Shown here: positions 1 through 20,880 of the stretch, piece after piece | Numbering within the stretch: the stretch's first letter is position 1 | How the letters are laid out: every line of letters starts with the position of its first letter | Origin: Thunnus maccoyii | Taxonomy: Eukaryota; Chordata; Actinopteri; Scombriformes; Scombridae | Assembly (NCBI RefSeq): GCF_910596095.1 | Contig: NC_056536.1 | Span: 16,696,791 to 16,760,790 of the forward strand | Reading direction: 5' to 3' | Length of the DNA: 64,000 bases | Notes under the pieces: generated by a model | What the model was told of the DNA's origin: nothing | The model's database searches: none | Seen by the model: only the letters and a program-made list of their open reading frames with translations | Translations under genes and position numbers: made by a program

Positions 1-138
1 TCCATAATGATGGATTACCAATCTCAAGCAAATCTCAAGCTTCTACACGTTGGTATTTCGACATAATATTGATATTTATGGGAAGAATTGGCTGGCTGAA
101 AAGTAGGGAATCAGTCCAAAACATTTTCAGGTTGTAGG

Positions 139-290
139 TTTAAAAGATATGTTCACATTTTTCAAAGTCTATATTAAAGCAACACTCACAAGCCCATATG
201 TACACTGAAATACTGTGAAGCAATCCCTTCCAAACCAGATTCCATTGTAAGAGATGGGGGACAAAATCCAAAGTCTTCACAAAGTACTCC
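139..290. repeat. Partial copy of long-terminal-inverted-repeat (fold-back) element family
   Basis: This stretch resembles the left arms of the two fuller copies at about 15.83-16.44 kb and 29.35-29.92 kb. Shared landmarks in order are TTCACATTTTTCAAAGTCT, CCCATATGTACACTGAA and GATGGGGGACAAAATCCA. Only the left arm is recognisable; similarity fades after about 290. Such elements have no coding capacity and look like non-autonomous DNA transposons. Family name not assigned. Confidence 0.55.
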
Positions 291-1860
291 ACAGGCTGCA
301 GCAGTCACAGTTGGTCAAATGAAATTCAAGTAGCAGTTTTTAGCATAAACAAGATTATGGTGACTAAAAACTGTTTCATTGTATATGTGGGTATGAGAGT
401 TTTGTTTAAAAACAGACTGGAAAAAAATAGATAAAATATATTACAGACAAGCACACAAAACAACTTGTCCAATCCTTAAGAGATGCAAGGCTGCCAGTTC
501 AAATTCCCAGGACACATTGCAAAATTTATGGGCCAAAAATTAATGACAAAAACTCTCCTGCTCTGTGTTTACCGTCAACATACCCTTCAGCAAGGCACAC
601 CATTCCCAAATGCTTTGGTGTTGCTCAGCGGCAAACAGAACAAATGTGTATGTGTTTGTGTGCCAGTGGTGGTAGCTGTATAACTGAACTGGTAATGTGG
701 AGCAGAGAGTGTGTGCACAGTTGACCTTTGCTGGATAAATAAAGTTAAATAATGGTGCTGCTCTGCTACACAGTTGCCCTGTCTGAGTGATTATTTTATC
801 TGTACCTGTATTTACACACAGTTAGCCATTGCTCCCTGACAAAAAATACAGTGCTACTGATCATTATGTGTATCTATAATCTCCATTACCAGTTCTATAT
901 CATGACACCATGGATAAACCACAGACACACAAAGCTTTGTTGTCTTTAACATCCTCTTCCAAAGTAGCCCGTTTCTCTGTCACCTTGAGCCTGGTTCGTC
1001 ATGCTTGTGTGATCGCTCTAAAGGTCACAGCTTGTAGCTACTGTCATTAGCTGTCACTCTCCCACACTCCCTCCCGCTCCCTGCCTCTCTCCTCCTTCAA
1101 GTCGCTCTCTGTCACGCATTTCTTTCTTCGGCTCTGGAACACAGATCAAAGTGCCATCCTTAGTTGGACTTTGAAGGTTAAGAGCAGAGAGAGGAGATCC
1201 CAATGCAGAATGAGCCTGCTATGTGTCCGTGTGCATGTGTGTTATCAGATGTGCAGACAGAGCGAGTGGAGACAAGCTGATCAAGGTATAGCTCTGCTGG
1301 GAGCACAGTATCTTTAAGTGTTACAGCATATCAGACAGTTTGCCTGTTGCAATTACAGTCGTGTTTGAGATGGAGTCTGTGGCTATGTGAGGATCTGTTC
1401 TACTGCCTGAGGGGAGAGGAGGAGGAGAAGAAATTTGTTTTTCAGCACTTCAACAGCTGCTAATCAAGGTCGAATATTCAAAATTTCAGTTAGAGCATCG
1501 ATTAATTGTATTTTTCATCAGGGACAGTAGCACAATACTGTTTTCTGAATACAAACGCTTAGTTTAATGAACCGAATTCTGGTCCAGCTTGTTGCTGGAA
1601 ATCAAACTGACGATATACGACAGGAACAATGCTGACGTGTCTCACATTCCACCACACACAGCGCGATCACATGTGGTTAATTGAAACATGTTTGAGTGAG
1701 AGAATGGAGAGAAGGAGGAGAATAAGTAAAGAGACAGCAAACACAGGTGTGGCATTTTTATCTGTTGGGGAGGTGAGGGGTAATCACGGCAAACTTTAAT
1801 CAGTTCAGATCAATTATTCATGGTCAGGGGCCTAGCGAGCTGATTTCTAAAATGCCCCTT

Positions 1861-1880
1861 CTCTCTCTCTCTCTCTCTCT
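1861..1880. repeat. (CT)10 microsatellite
   Basis: Twenty bases of uninterrupted CT dinucleotide. Confidence 0.9.
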
Positions 1881-2424
1881 GACAGCCCTGTATGAATTAT
1901 TCAGACTGCATTTACACAAAGAACTCCATCTCTGATACCTGATCAGTCAGTTAGAAACATTATGCAACAGGGAATGTCAATTAGAAAATGGGAAATGGTT
2001 CTCCTGATATGTGCACAATAAAAAGGAAAACAAAGCCGCTCGAGGAGAGGCAAGAGGATAACATACACCATGTGAAGTCTAGAACAACCTCAAACTTCAT
2101 GTTCTTATTATTCATTGAGAGAGGAGTTCTCAGCTTTAATGGGCTCAACCCAAAGTCAAGATTGTCCCTGCACCGCGCATCCACTCATCCATCAGTTTAT
2201 CTATTCGCTAAGTGAACTCCACCTACAATGTGAGCTGCATCAGACTGGGGACTCAACCCAGCTCCATGTTCGAGCTTTAATCATTTCCTTTGCAACTCCC
2301 TCTTCCAACACCCTCCAAAATCCTTCTTCCAGGCCTCGCTGCTGTCACAGAAATTTCTGTAATAAAAACGGATTCACAAAGAGCAGTTGTCTTTTACAGT
2401 TTTATTCCACACACTTATACATAA

Positions 2425-2448
2425 GGGTTAGGGTTAGGGTTAGGGTTA
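2425..2448 (+). repeat. Interstitial telomere-like repeat (GGGTTA)4
   Basis: Four perfect tandem copies of the vertebrate telomere hexamer lie inside otherwise unique AT-rich sequence. There is no sign of a chromosome end. Short internal runs like this are known in vertebrate genomes and may mark telomerase-mediated break repair or a microsatellite that arose by chance. Confidence 0.9.
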
Positions 2449-5400
2449 ATTAGTTAGACAGGGAGACCCCGAACAAAGTCAAGCAGTCACATTTATACCT
2501 GCAACATCACATGTCTGAGTCTCAACTTGAAGGTGGAAATGAAGCCAGACAAAGCAACTGCCAATAAATGTCAAACTACACAATAACACAATTTTACCTC
2601 TGCATTCTTAAGCAGCGGTTTGAACAGGTCAACAGGTCAAGAGTTTCCATTACACACATCTAAGTTAAAATAAAGTATAAGAAGTAGAATTTTTCCATTA
2701 CACTGCTTATTCAGAATGATGCTGTCCGCCTCATTTTCATCCTCATCAAATCACCCCTGTCTCCTTCTTCTTGTGCAGACTGCCTCTGGCTGTTTGTAGA
2801 GAAATTAAAAACCTGGTGCTGTTGTAAAAACTCACACTCCCATAGCTCAAGGCCAAGGCTATATGCATCGGCCGCTGCCAGCCATTTAGCTCTCCTTTCC
2901 CTGGTCATCTTTCCACATGGTCACTGCTCCTCTTCCTGCTGGGTCCCCAAAGGTACAATGACCTTCCCTCTCTAGTCTGAAAAGCAGAGTCACACCCCAT
3001 CGTCCACCATTTGCTGAAAACTCATCTTTTCAAGCATCTCCATATCACCACAGAATAAAAAAATAACTGCTTCTGTTTTTTTCTGCAACAAATCTGTACA
3101 GGCTCTTGGCACGTCAAGGAGTTTAGCTCGGAATTAGATTGTCAGCCAAATGCCAAATTGTAAGTGAAAGGAAAAAAGCATAACAAAACCTGTGGTGTAT
3201 GCTACAGTTATCATACATGCTTCTTAATTATAGGACTTTTGAGGACATGCTTCCCCAGAGGTCACTCTGAGAACTCACTAGGACAATGACAGAGGGGGTA
3301 GAGGGATGAGTGTACGGTAGAGAAGGGGTGGTCAGGCAGAGAAAGGCAGATAAATAGACAGTGGAGAAACGAGAAAGTGTAATTCTTGCTTGGCACAATT
3401 TATCATGCCGGCCCTGACAGCCACCAACCATAAGTCACCAAATAATCACTCTCAATAATTTAGAGGGATCTCTCGTGTCCTCCCTTCCCTCTGCCTGCCC
3501 TTGTAACGCATTCCCGTGACATGAGGTCAAACCACATGCCCGGTGACGCTCTAAACTCTTCATAAATGCAGTTTGACCAGACCAGGTTTGACTTGCCTGA
3601 CTGTATCGCTGCGGTGCATGACAACAGGTTAGAGGGAGGTGTGGAGGGAAAAGCGAGACGTGTCGTTCATTCCTCCCGGTGTTTCTTAGCGATCCTGCAT
3701 CTCACCAGCTGGACTAATAGGCTATCACAATTGACATCTCTATGGGAACATCCCACTGCATCACTAATACACAATTCACTGCTGTTTCCTTACATTCCAA
3801 TAATATCCTCCTGTATTGTGGAGACACTCTGTGGAGTCATGCCTGTTTTTGTGTGTCTGTATCTTAAATTTCCACGTGTGTAGTTTTCTGAAGACCACAA
3901 ATCAATGCTCATTTAGTCAGTGGATATGAATTCTGCGGTTAGTTCAGGGGAAAAAGTTCTGGTGGTGACATGAGAAATACAAAATCTAGATTGCAGGATG
4001 TGTGGCCAAAAATACACATGGGGAAGAACTGAAGGATAATTGAACAGGTGATGTGGAAGACTTGATCATGATTGAAAGAAATTATGAGGCAGATAAATGT
4101 ATCATTCCTCCAACAACATGCTTCTTGGTTGGAATAGCCGACAGTCCATTCATCCTCGTCATGTTGCTGTCAGAGCCCTGCTGCAGACGAGTGATGACCA
4201 CCCTTGTCAGACCAAGCACTGTCTGTCTCCCTCTGAATGATAGAAATGTAGAGTGTGTCTGTAAGGAAGGACGGATCAATTTCTTTCACTCTGTCCTCTA
4301 TGTCTCCATGCTTTCCTTGTCATACCTCAAAAATCACTGTAATCTCTCCTCCTCCTGAAATGGAAGATTTGGATGTTTTTATTCCCATCACTATCTGAAT
4401 CTTAATCCATACTTTTCATACATCGGTAAGGTTTTGGCTCTGACATCTGTCCCTGATGTGTGGCTGTGTGTCACTTCTTGACCTTTTCTGTTTGTGTGTC
4501 CATCATCTCTTTTGTCTGTGACTGCTGGCTTGGGTGATCATGTGTGGAGTGTGTGTGTTTATTTCACAGCGTGGCACAGGAGGGGATCGCCACCAACTTG
4601 GGGATGCTCTGAAAATGTCATTGTTTGGTTGCGCTCTGCTTTTAGACACAGTTTATACAGCGCTGATGATTTTTCTTCCCCACGTGGCCTTCTGCTTTGT
4701 CTGCTTAGAATCAGGAACGGTAAATAAGTGGTAATGGGAGTGAATGGGAGGGGAAGTCAGCCAATGTCTTTCTGTCATCACTTTGGAAGGTTGCGACCCT
4801 AAAGCACGGTGGCACAGAGCTGCTAAATTATTCAGGCTGTGTCTCAAGCCCTGATCTCTGGAGAAGACGGGCCTGTGATTGCTGGGAGCGGACTGACTGA
4901 CATTTGCACATGAAAATCGCCTCTGTTTCCCCCAAACACCCATTCTGCTCAAAGAAAACAATTGAGGGACCCTGGTTCTGTGTGAGGGTGTTGTGGGTAG
5001 TGGTGACTACCACTGAGGAGTGTTTGGGTGGTGTAATTAGAAGAACACCGCCGCCACTTCCTCAACAAACAGCAGTGGAGGCATTGCTTTTATGACGTGC
5101 TGAACACTGAACAATCTGACTGCATCAACATGTTTGTACATGCTTGTAAGTTCTGGAGAAACAAACTTCTCCTGTGTGATGAAATTTGAAACCAGGATAA
5201 ATGAATATCCTAAAAGTGTCAATATAATGAGCATAAACGCAGCTTGAAAACTGGAGTGGCACAGCAGGGCCTAGGGGACTGGCTTACTCATAAATCATCT
5301 TTCTGAGTAGGGTCAAGGGCCATTTGACTGAGACATGGGCTGAAATGTAATTTTAGTTATGGGAATATTTTCTTACCAATAATGCGATAATACAGTGTGC

Positions 5401-5847
5401 ATATCCCAGCATAGATATTGATTAAATGACAACAATTTGTGTACACAGAAATTCCAGATAGCTGGGATTAATGCAAAAAAAAAGAATCAATGTGTTCCAA
5501 AGGACCACTGCATGTTATCTCAGTGAATGGCTGAACATATCTATAATGATACATCATGTTGTACAAGGTTTGCAGGGCCAGCAAAGAGCATCATAACTGT
5601 TCTGTGATTGCATATCGAGATTTGTTTTATTACAATTTATTATAATCTTCGGTAGATTGCCACCAGAACAGTCCACACAATACAGGTTGTTGACTGTTAT
5701 TTTGCCAATTAAAGCTGGAGAGCTTTTGATTAATCAGACTCCTTCCAGAGTGCTGTTAAAGTGAGCAAGCAGAAGAGTGTGAGGGAGGAGAGTGAGAACA
5801 TCCCTCTGTATGCTGGACCATGTCTCTGAGCTGAAGGCGAACGGAGC

Positions 5848-5914
5848 TGGGGTGAGGGGTGGGAGGAGGTGTGGGGGGGTGGGGGGGGGGCGGGTGGGGT
5901 GGGGGGTGCAGGGG
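5848..5914 (+). repeat. G-rich tract with quadruplex-forming pattern
   Basis: The + strand carries many consecutive runs of three to eleven G separated by one to six bases. This exceeds the usual four-run G-quadruplex requirement. The opposite strand gives a proline-rich open frame with no independent support. Confidence 0.8.
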
Positions 5915-8828
5915 ATAACAGGCCCTGCTGGAGGAGGAGGAGAACACAGCTAAAGAGAGGGAGGGCGAGAGAAAAGGGAGAAGGAGAGGGTGGAGCATTG
6001 GACAGATGACAAATTGTGATTAATAAATGTAGTTCAGGACGGCAGTGTGGAGGGTTGTTATTAATAGAGAGAATTAGAGTGGCTGTGCAACTCAATCTGT
6101 GCACTGTCACTCTGCATCAAGCCCCATAATCAGAGCCTAATGAAACAGCACAGCACCAGGATGTAGACACATCCACAACTGCACGTGCTGCTTACAAATA
6201 TACACTTACTGTACGGTAAGCACACATGCTCAGGTAAGTCAGGGAGAAAATAATGCATTTCATATTAGAGTGCATGAGCAATGTGACACATGGGCTAGTG
6301 GGCCTGAATAAACAAACTTCATATTGATCTATGAATTATCTCGCTAAAAATGTGACATATTTTCTATGTGGCCCGACCTCCATTTCTTTTGTTTTATACA
6401 CCACGATATATCTCACAGGAGCCTTATTGTCAAGGGTCAAAATGTACCAGATGTATCTACATTTACATGTTATGCCTCGTATGCAGACATGACTTTAAAT
6501 GCAGCAATGTGGTTGTCTTTCCTCAGCTGTACATTTCTTGTAGATTCGCTGGTTTTAGACTTGTCCCAAATCACCTCTTTATATCCCTAATGACCTCTAA
6601 ATTGATTTACAAGAGAGTAATCTACATAGCAAAGAAAGGGAGCTTGATAGCTGGATTCCTGTCAGTGTTAACCGTGGAAGACGTGAGCAGTGGCCCCCCT
6701 GGGAGTGGCGGCCCTCCGGCAGCTATATGTGCCTCTTGGGGACGATATGCCATCATCCCTCAGAGCTGATGCTCAGTATGTGTTGGTCACACTCCCTGCG
6801 CTTGTGTGGATTGTGCGACGGTGCCACTCTCTCAAAGCAAAACACAATATGTCACATACCTGTGTATGACGTATGAGACATATATCACTGACTGAGATGG
6901 TTCAGCGCATTATTACTCTGCTCGCAAGAAAGATCGGGTTTGTTTTGTGCCATGCATTTCATAAATTAGAAGAATTAAAAGTGTGGAGTTATTTAAATGT
7001 TGCTGTGGATGGCTGAACTGAAGAATTAGTATGTCTTTAGGGAAACATGCAGACAAACCAGCCATAGCAGAAGAGAAATATAACATGAGTAATTTGGCCA
7101 TAAATAAGTTCCTGCTCCTCTCTTGTTTACACAGAACAAAAGAGAGAAAAGCTAGATCTCAAATTATGCAGGTGTTTGCACAAAAGACAGAGATTTATGC
7201 TTGGTGTATCATAATATATGAAATTAATTATTAAACAAGCTAATAACTCAAACAGCCCAGTACTAATTCTCCTATATGACTCTTTTTGCTATTGGTGACA
7301 GTAGAGACTGTGTGTGTCACAGTGCAGTTAGAGCAACTGATATGATAACGCAGTTGCACTGAATTAAAGACACACATTTCATCAACATAATGCATAATGT
7401 TCAAATATTAGGTAGGTGTGAATACTAAGGGGAACAAATCAAGAAGAGAATAGGGAGAGAGGGGGAGACAGACAGCTGAAAGACATGCGCATATTTCAAT
7501 ATTAATCACCTCAGTAATATTTTAACAGGCTTTAAAAATCCAATCCTGAGCATATTGCCTCTGACTGTTGGCGATGATTATCTGCCCCATGCTGCTTAGG
7601 ACCTCTGAGCACTGTTCTAGTGGGCCAGACTGACTGACCCGCAAACTGGGACTGACACAGCATTTAACTTGTCCCTGCGCTGCTCAGCTCTACCAACATT
7701 TCCCGATGGAAATATCACAGGCCATCGCTTCCCAAACTTTCCACGCCCTCCACCTCAATTTCCCACTAAATCCAACTCATCCTTGGAAAACCACCTTAAA
7801 AGTCTGTGATTATCCGCCTCTCTATGTCTGGTGGGATCAGGTCAGATGATCCCTATATTGCCAGACAGTGGTCATCATATTTGAGGAGAGGGAGGTCAAA
7901 GAGGTGGTGGTTGATGAAAATGGGGTTATCAATACTGTATGTAGACCTATTCCCCTTGCTCCGGCCATTAAACTTTAAACTTGCAGATCTGCGATCGTGC
8001 CTGTCAAACAGGTGACACAGGTGATGTTATGAGCTAAAAATCTACCCAGGATGTTCCTGAAATTAAAGATGATCACCAGTGAATGTGAAATGGTGGTAAC
8101 TAAAATTATAGGAAACATATTTTAGCCCACATGGTACCACATTGTTTCTATATTGTCATTGCATCAGTGAGAAAATGTTGGTACAAGAATATAAAACATG
8201 GCCTTCCATCACTAATGGTGGAGAAACCCTTTGTATAGCTACATATATCTATATGTGTGCATGTGTGTTTGTGTGTATGTATATGTAAGCCATAGTGCAG
8301 GCATTACATGTGTTTGTGTGCAAGGTTTTAGGAAAAAGAACAGCACAATGTGTGGGGCAGGGTGTCTCACTAATGAGGCTTTATAGCTGTGGGATGCGAG
8401 TCACACACACAGACAATGGTCTGGGGAACATTTAGTGTCTCCTCTCCATTCCTCACACATCATGCCGAGGCAGCTTTTACTTAGTCACCCTCCTCTGTCC
8501 TCCCTTCCCCGGCACACGGAAGATGAAAACATCTGCCTACGTTTTGCAGCACTTTATCAAACATTTGGCTTGTAAAGAGTTTGCCTCTAACAACAGGTGA
8601 ATGTCAGGCTAACAAGACACAGATGGGAAGCAGCGGTGCAGTCCAGCCTACGTTTTAATCAGTTTACATGGAAATAAATGTACAGTTTGTTACTGGATCA
8701 CAAATAATAATAAAAATTAAAGGATAAAATTAAAAAATCAGGAGAGAAACACTGTAGGTTGGCAATAAATTCAATATTCATGAATTTGGCTGTGTGGACT
8801 ACAGTTTTTATTAGAGACGTGGAAGAGC

Positions 8829-8839
8829 AGAGAGAGAGA

Positions 8840-8896
<57 letters not shown>
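8829..8896. repeat. (AG)n microsatellite
   Basis: Sixty-eight bases of AG dinucleotide with one T interruption at 8,845. It sits just upstream of the candidate non-coding first exon of c1ql4. Confidence 0.95.
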
Positions 8897-8898
<2 letters not shown>

Positions 8899-9099
8899 AA
8901 CAGGTGTCGACGAGGACTGCCCATGGACCAAGCACTGCAATAGGCGATAGCCTACAGTGGACAGACACTGTAGATGGGAGCGTCAGATTGCCGCGCTTCC
9001 CTCATTTGGAATTGCGCCAAAAAAGTGTTCTAATAAGTATTTTCTGGGCTTTATTTTCTCAGACGTTAGCGGCATTTAAACTCAATTTTCTACCTAGAC

Positions 9100-9302
9100 A
9101 GAAAAGAGGGGATTAAGCGCTGATTAGGAAACTCTCATCACTTTCCTGGCATCTCCTGCGCGCCCGTCGGCTCTCCAACTCTCCATTTGGCACTTCAGCG
9201 GTCCAAAGTCTTCAGTCATTTTTGTGGGACGCGGAGAGGACTGATGCACAGAGAATTTTAGCCTATCTTCCCGAAATAGTTTTGGATTATAAAGAACAGA
9301 TG
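9100..9302 (+). other. Candidate non-coding first exon of c1ql4
   Basis: The stretch has more CpG than its surroundings (for example CTGCGCGCCCGTCGGC near 9,158). It ends in a strong donor, ACAGATG followed by GTGAGT at 9,303, 1.2 kb before the c1ql4 start codon. It has no long open frame. A 5'-UTR exon spliced to about 10,367-10,394 is one reading. The 5' boundary is a guess, and transcript data would be needed to confirm it. Confidence 0.3.
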
Positions 9303-10170
9303 GTGAGTTTTTAAGAATCTTCCTATTTCTTTTAGCAGTTTTAAATATAACCAGAAAAATGTTCACGGCGTTGTAGATAATATCCTATTTTTATGTGATT
9401 TATATCACATATAATAAAAATAAAATAAAGGAATAATTCTGCTTATTTCTAGAAAACATTATTGCCATTATATTTATTTTTTTAATTATCTTTATAGTTT
9501 AATTTAAAACATGATTTGAATTCATGCAATTGTATTACAGTTCAGTTATTTATATAACAGTGGTAAATACGAGCAAATCAATTATTGAGTGTCTTTGCTC
9601 TGTTTGCTATCCTTTTCAGATCCACATATAGCCAGAGGAGGAATCTATCAAAAGCACACCCAGGTTGAGAAAAGTGTTATTGGTTTCCTGAAAACGGCAG
9701 CTCTTTAACGTGGCCAGTGGAAACAAAATGACTGTGTCAGGAAAATATCTCTGATTACCTTTTGTCACTTACAGTCATGGCATTAAGTGAGACATCCACA
9801 TGAAGTGAAATCCTGTGCTTTGCAGGGGGGGCTTGAGAGAAGATTTTTCCTTAAAGAAACTGTAAATTATACTTCATCCAACAAAACAAACAATACCCCC
9901 AGGCCCTCCTCAATAAGCTGAATTTGGCACCAGCACTCATTTCAGAGCACTTTTAATAAGCTCCGCTTTCACAACAAACCTCTCACTGACAGTCATGGTT
10001 CCTCTTTGATGCTGACAATTGAACGGAACCAGAGGACGACAGAATAAGTTAAACAAAGAGACTTCATCAGATAATTATGTTTTTTGTGGTGTGTCACCAC
10101 AAATCTGAGATGCAGATTTTTGCGTTTATGTCCTTAAACACTGTGGTGTCTAAAGTTTTCATCTTTTTAA

Positions 10171-19013
<8,843 letters not shown>

Positions 19014-19176
19014 ATCTAATCCTGACTGACTGAGAATGGAGCGGTTAGAAAAACACACATCATACATGTATTCACACTAACACAGACAAGTAGGACAAAT
19101 TAATACACATACACGCACATGCACAATGCCTACATGTACACAAAAAAAACATATACACACCTGCATGCAAGCAAGC

Positions 19177-19199
19177 ACACACACACACACACACACACG
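19177..19199. repeat. (AC)n microsatellite
   Basis: Short AC run in the presumed 3' UTR of c1ql4. Confidence 0.85.
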
Positions 19200-19759
19200 C
19201 ACAGACATCCTGACAATACTAAAAGACTACAAAAGAGTGGAACAAGTGAAAATCAGAGATAAGTGGAATAATTTGTGTGATACTGAGCCCGTCATCATGA
19301 GCAAATGCATTTATTGGCGCCTTTTGTGTGCAAACATGAATTTCAGAATATGTACAGTATAGGTGCACATAGCAATTGCACATTGTGGCTCTGAAATATC
19401 TAAAATATTTTAATGTGTTCCATATTAACTGACATCGTGTGAACTAGAAAATAACAAACACCATCAGTCTGATTGTTTTTTTTTAATGCAATAATGGTGT
19501 TGAGGGTGCCATTAATCAAAATGACAGGCAAAGAGACACCTACTGTATTCCATTCTTTACCTTGACAGCATTTAGTTGAGCATTTCTGCTCTCCGTTCCA
19601 GTGACTTCTGATCGAATGGCCTCCCTAGATTTTGGAACTTGTCTTTGTAAAAATATTTCCCCCTATGCTTCAAAGTAAATTACCTCAGCTGGAATGAATT
19701 AAATCTCTGTTGTGATTCACCCTGCATTGGGACAGTACTGATTAAAATAAGGCCATCTG

Positions 19760-19765
19760 AATAAA
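19760..19765 (+). terminator. c1ql4: Possible c1ql4 polyadenylation signal
   Basis: AATAAA 747 bases after the stop codon. It lies inside the duplicated segment A, so a second copy sits near 20,678. Other sites are possible. Confidence 0.3.
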
Positions 19766-19923
19766 CACAGATGTTTAACCTTTATTTCTTGCTCCCACCA
19801 TGCAACAGGATATCATGCGGCAAGATAACACAGAACATACAAGGCAACACATCGCAACACATTTTATGGATGGCACTTGTGTGTGATGAAGTTTTAATTG
19901 CCAAGTGCATTATTGACAATATC

Positions 19924-19935
19924 GTGTGTGAGTGT

Positions 19936-19972
<37 letters not shown>
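19924..19972. repeat. (GT)n microsatellite
   Basis: Interrupted GT repeat in the 470-bp segment that is present only in the first copy of the 19.5-20.9 kb duplication. Confidence 0.9.
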
Positions 19973-19976
<4 letters not shown>

Positions 19977-20880
19977 TGTCAGTATGTATGAGCAGAATAT
20001 ATAGATACTGTAAGACACTGAGGCAGTGAAGAAGTGACAGCTACAGTGTTTTACTTCCATTAAATGTTGTATTATACATTACAGTCATGCTACTGTAATT
20101 ACACTGCCATACCTACTTAGTACTTTATTTTTGAGAAACCCTGTCAAAGAATCATGATATGTATAAACACAGTAATCTTGGGATGGGCTATCTGGTATGT
20201 TGAATACGTTGAGTAGACAATTGATATTAAAATATCTATACCTACCTTGTCTGTGTTCTCACTTGTTGTTTTGATGGGGTGAAGGTCAGGGCTGAATAAA
20301 GGCGTCTATATTTGTCATAAACACATGCAGATCCTTGTTCAGTTTTATTTGGAGTGACCACTTGGACTGACTGTGGAGAATTGGATATATGACATGCCTG
20401 CTTGGACTTACAGCTGAGATTGAAATGACATCAAAATGACAGGCAAAGAGACACCTACTGTATTCCATTCTTTACCTTGACAGCATTTAGTCGAGCATTT
20501 CTGCTCTCCGTTCCGGTGACTTCTGATCGAATGGCCTCCCTATATTTTGGAACTCATCTTTGTAAAAATATTTCCCCCTATGCTTCAAAGTAAATTACAC
20601 CAGCTAGAATGAATTAAATCCCTGTTGTGATTCACCCTGCATTGGAACCTTAATAATTAAAATAAGGCCATCTGAATAAACACAGATGTTTAACCTTTTT
20701 TTCCTGCTCCCACCATGCAACAGGATATCAGGGCTCAGAGGTCAGGGCTGAATAAAGGCATATATATTTGTCATAAACACATGCAGACCCTTGTTCAGTT
20801 TTATTTGGAGTGACCACTTGGACTGACTGTGGAGAATTGGATATATGACATGCCTGCGTGGACTTACAGCTGAGATCGAA

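Larger units (their letters stand above)
291..8828. other. Non-coding region upstream of c1ql4
   Basis: I see no convincing coding exon on either strand. The open frames here are short, lack family similarity and overlap low-complexity sequence. Contents listed separately are a CT run at 1,861, a telomere-like run at 2,425 and a G-rich tract at 5,848. Distal regulatory elements of c1ql4 could lie here but cannot be identified from one sequence. Confidence 0.6.
19510..20880. repeat. Local duplication; second copy lacks the middle
   Basis: Segment A (about 19,518-19,811) recurs at about 20,432-20,728. Segment B (about 20,284-20,428) recurs at about 20,740-20,879. Order is A1, 470 bp, B1, A2, B2. 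The first copy (about 918 bp) is therefore duplicated head-to-tail and the second has lost about 470 bp between A and B. Copies differ by scattered substitutions only. A1 may include the end of the c1ql4 3' UTR. Confidence 0.85.

Noticed and set aside
2115-2453. 112-codon + strand frame ending in RVRVRVRVN
   Set aside because: Ends in the telomere-like repeat; no family similarity or start context.
5730-6110. Proline-rich minus-strand frame
   Set aside because: Product of the G-run on the + strand; low complexity only.
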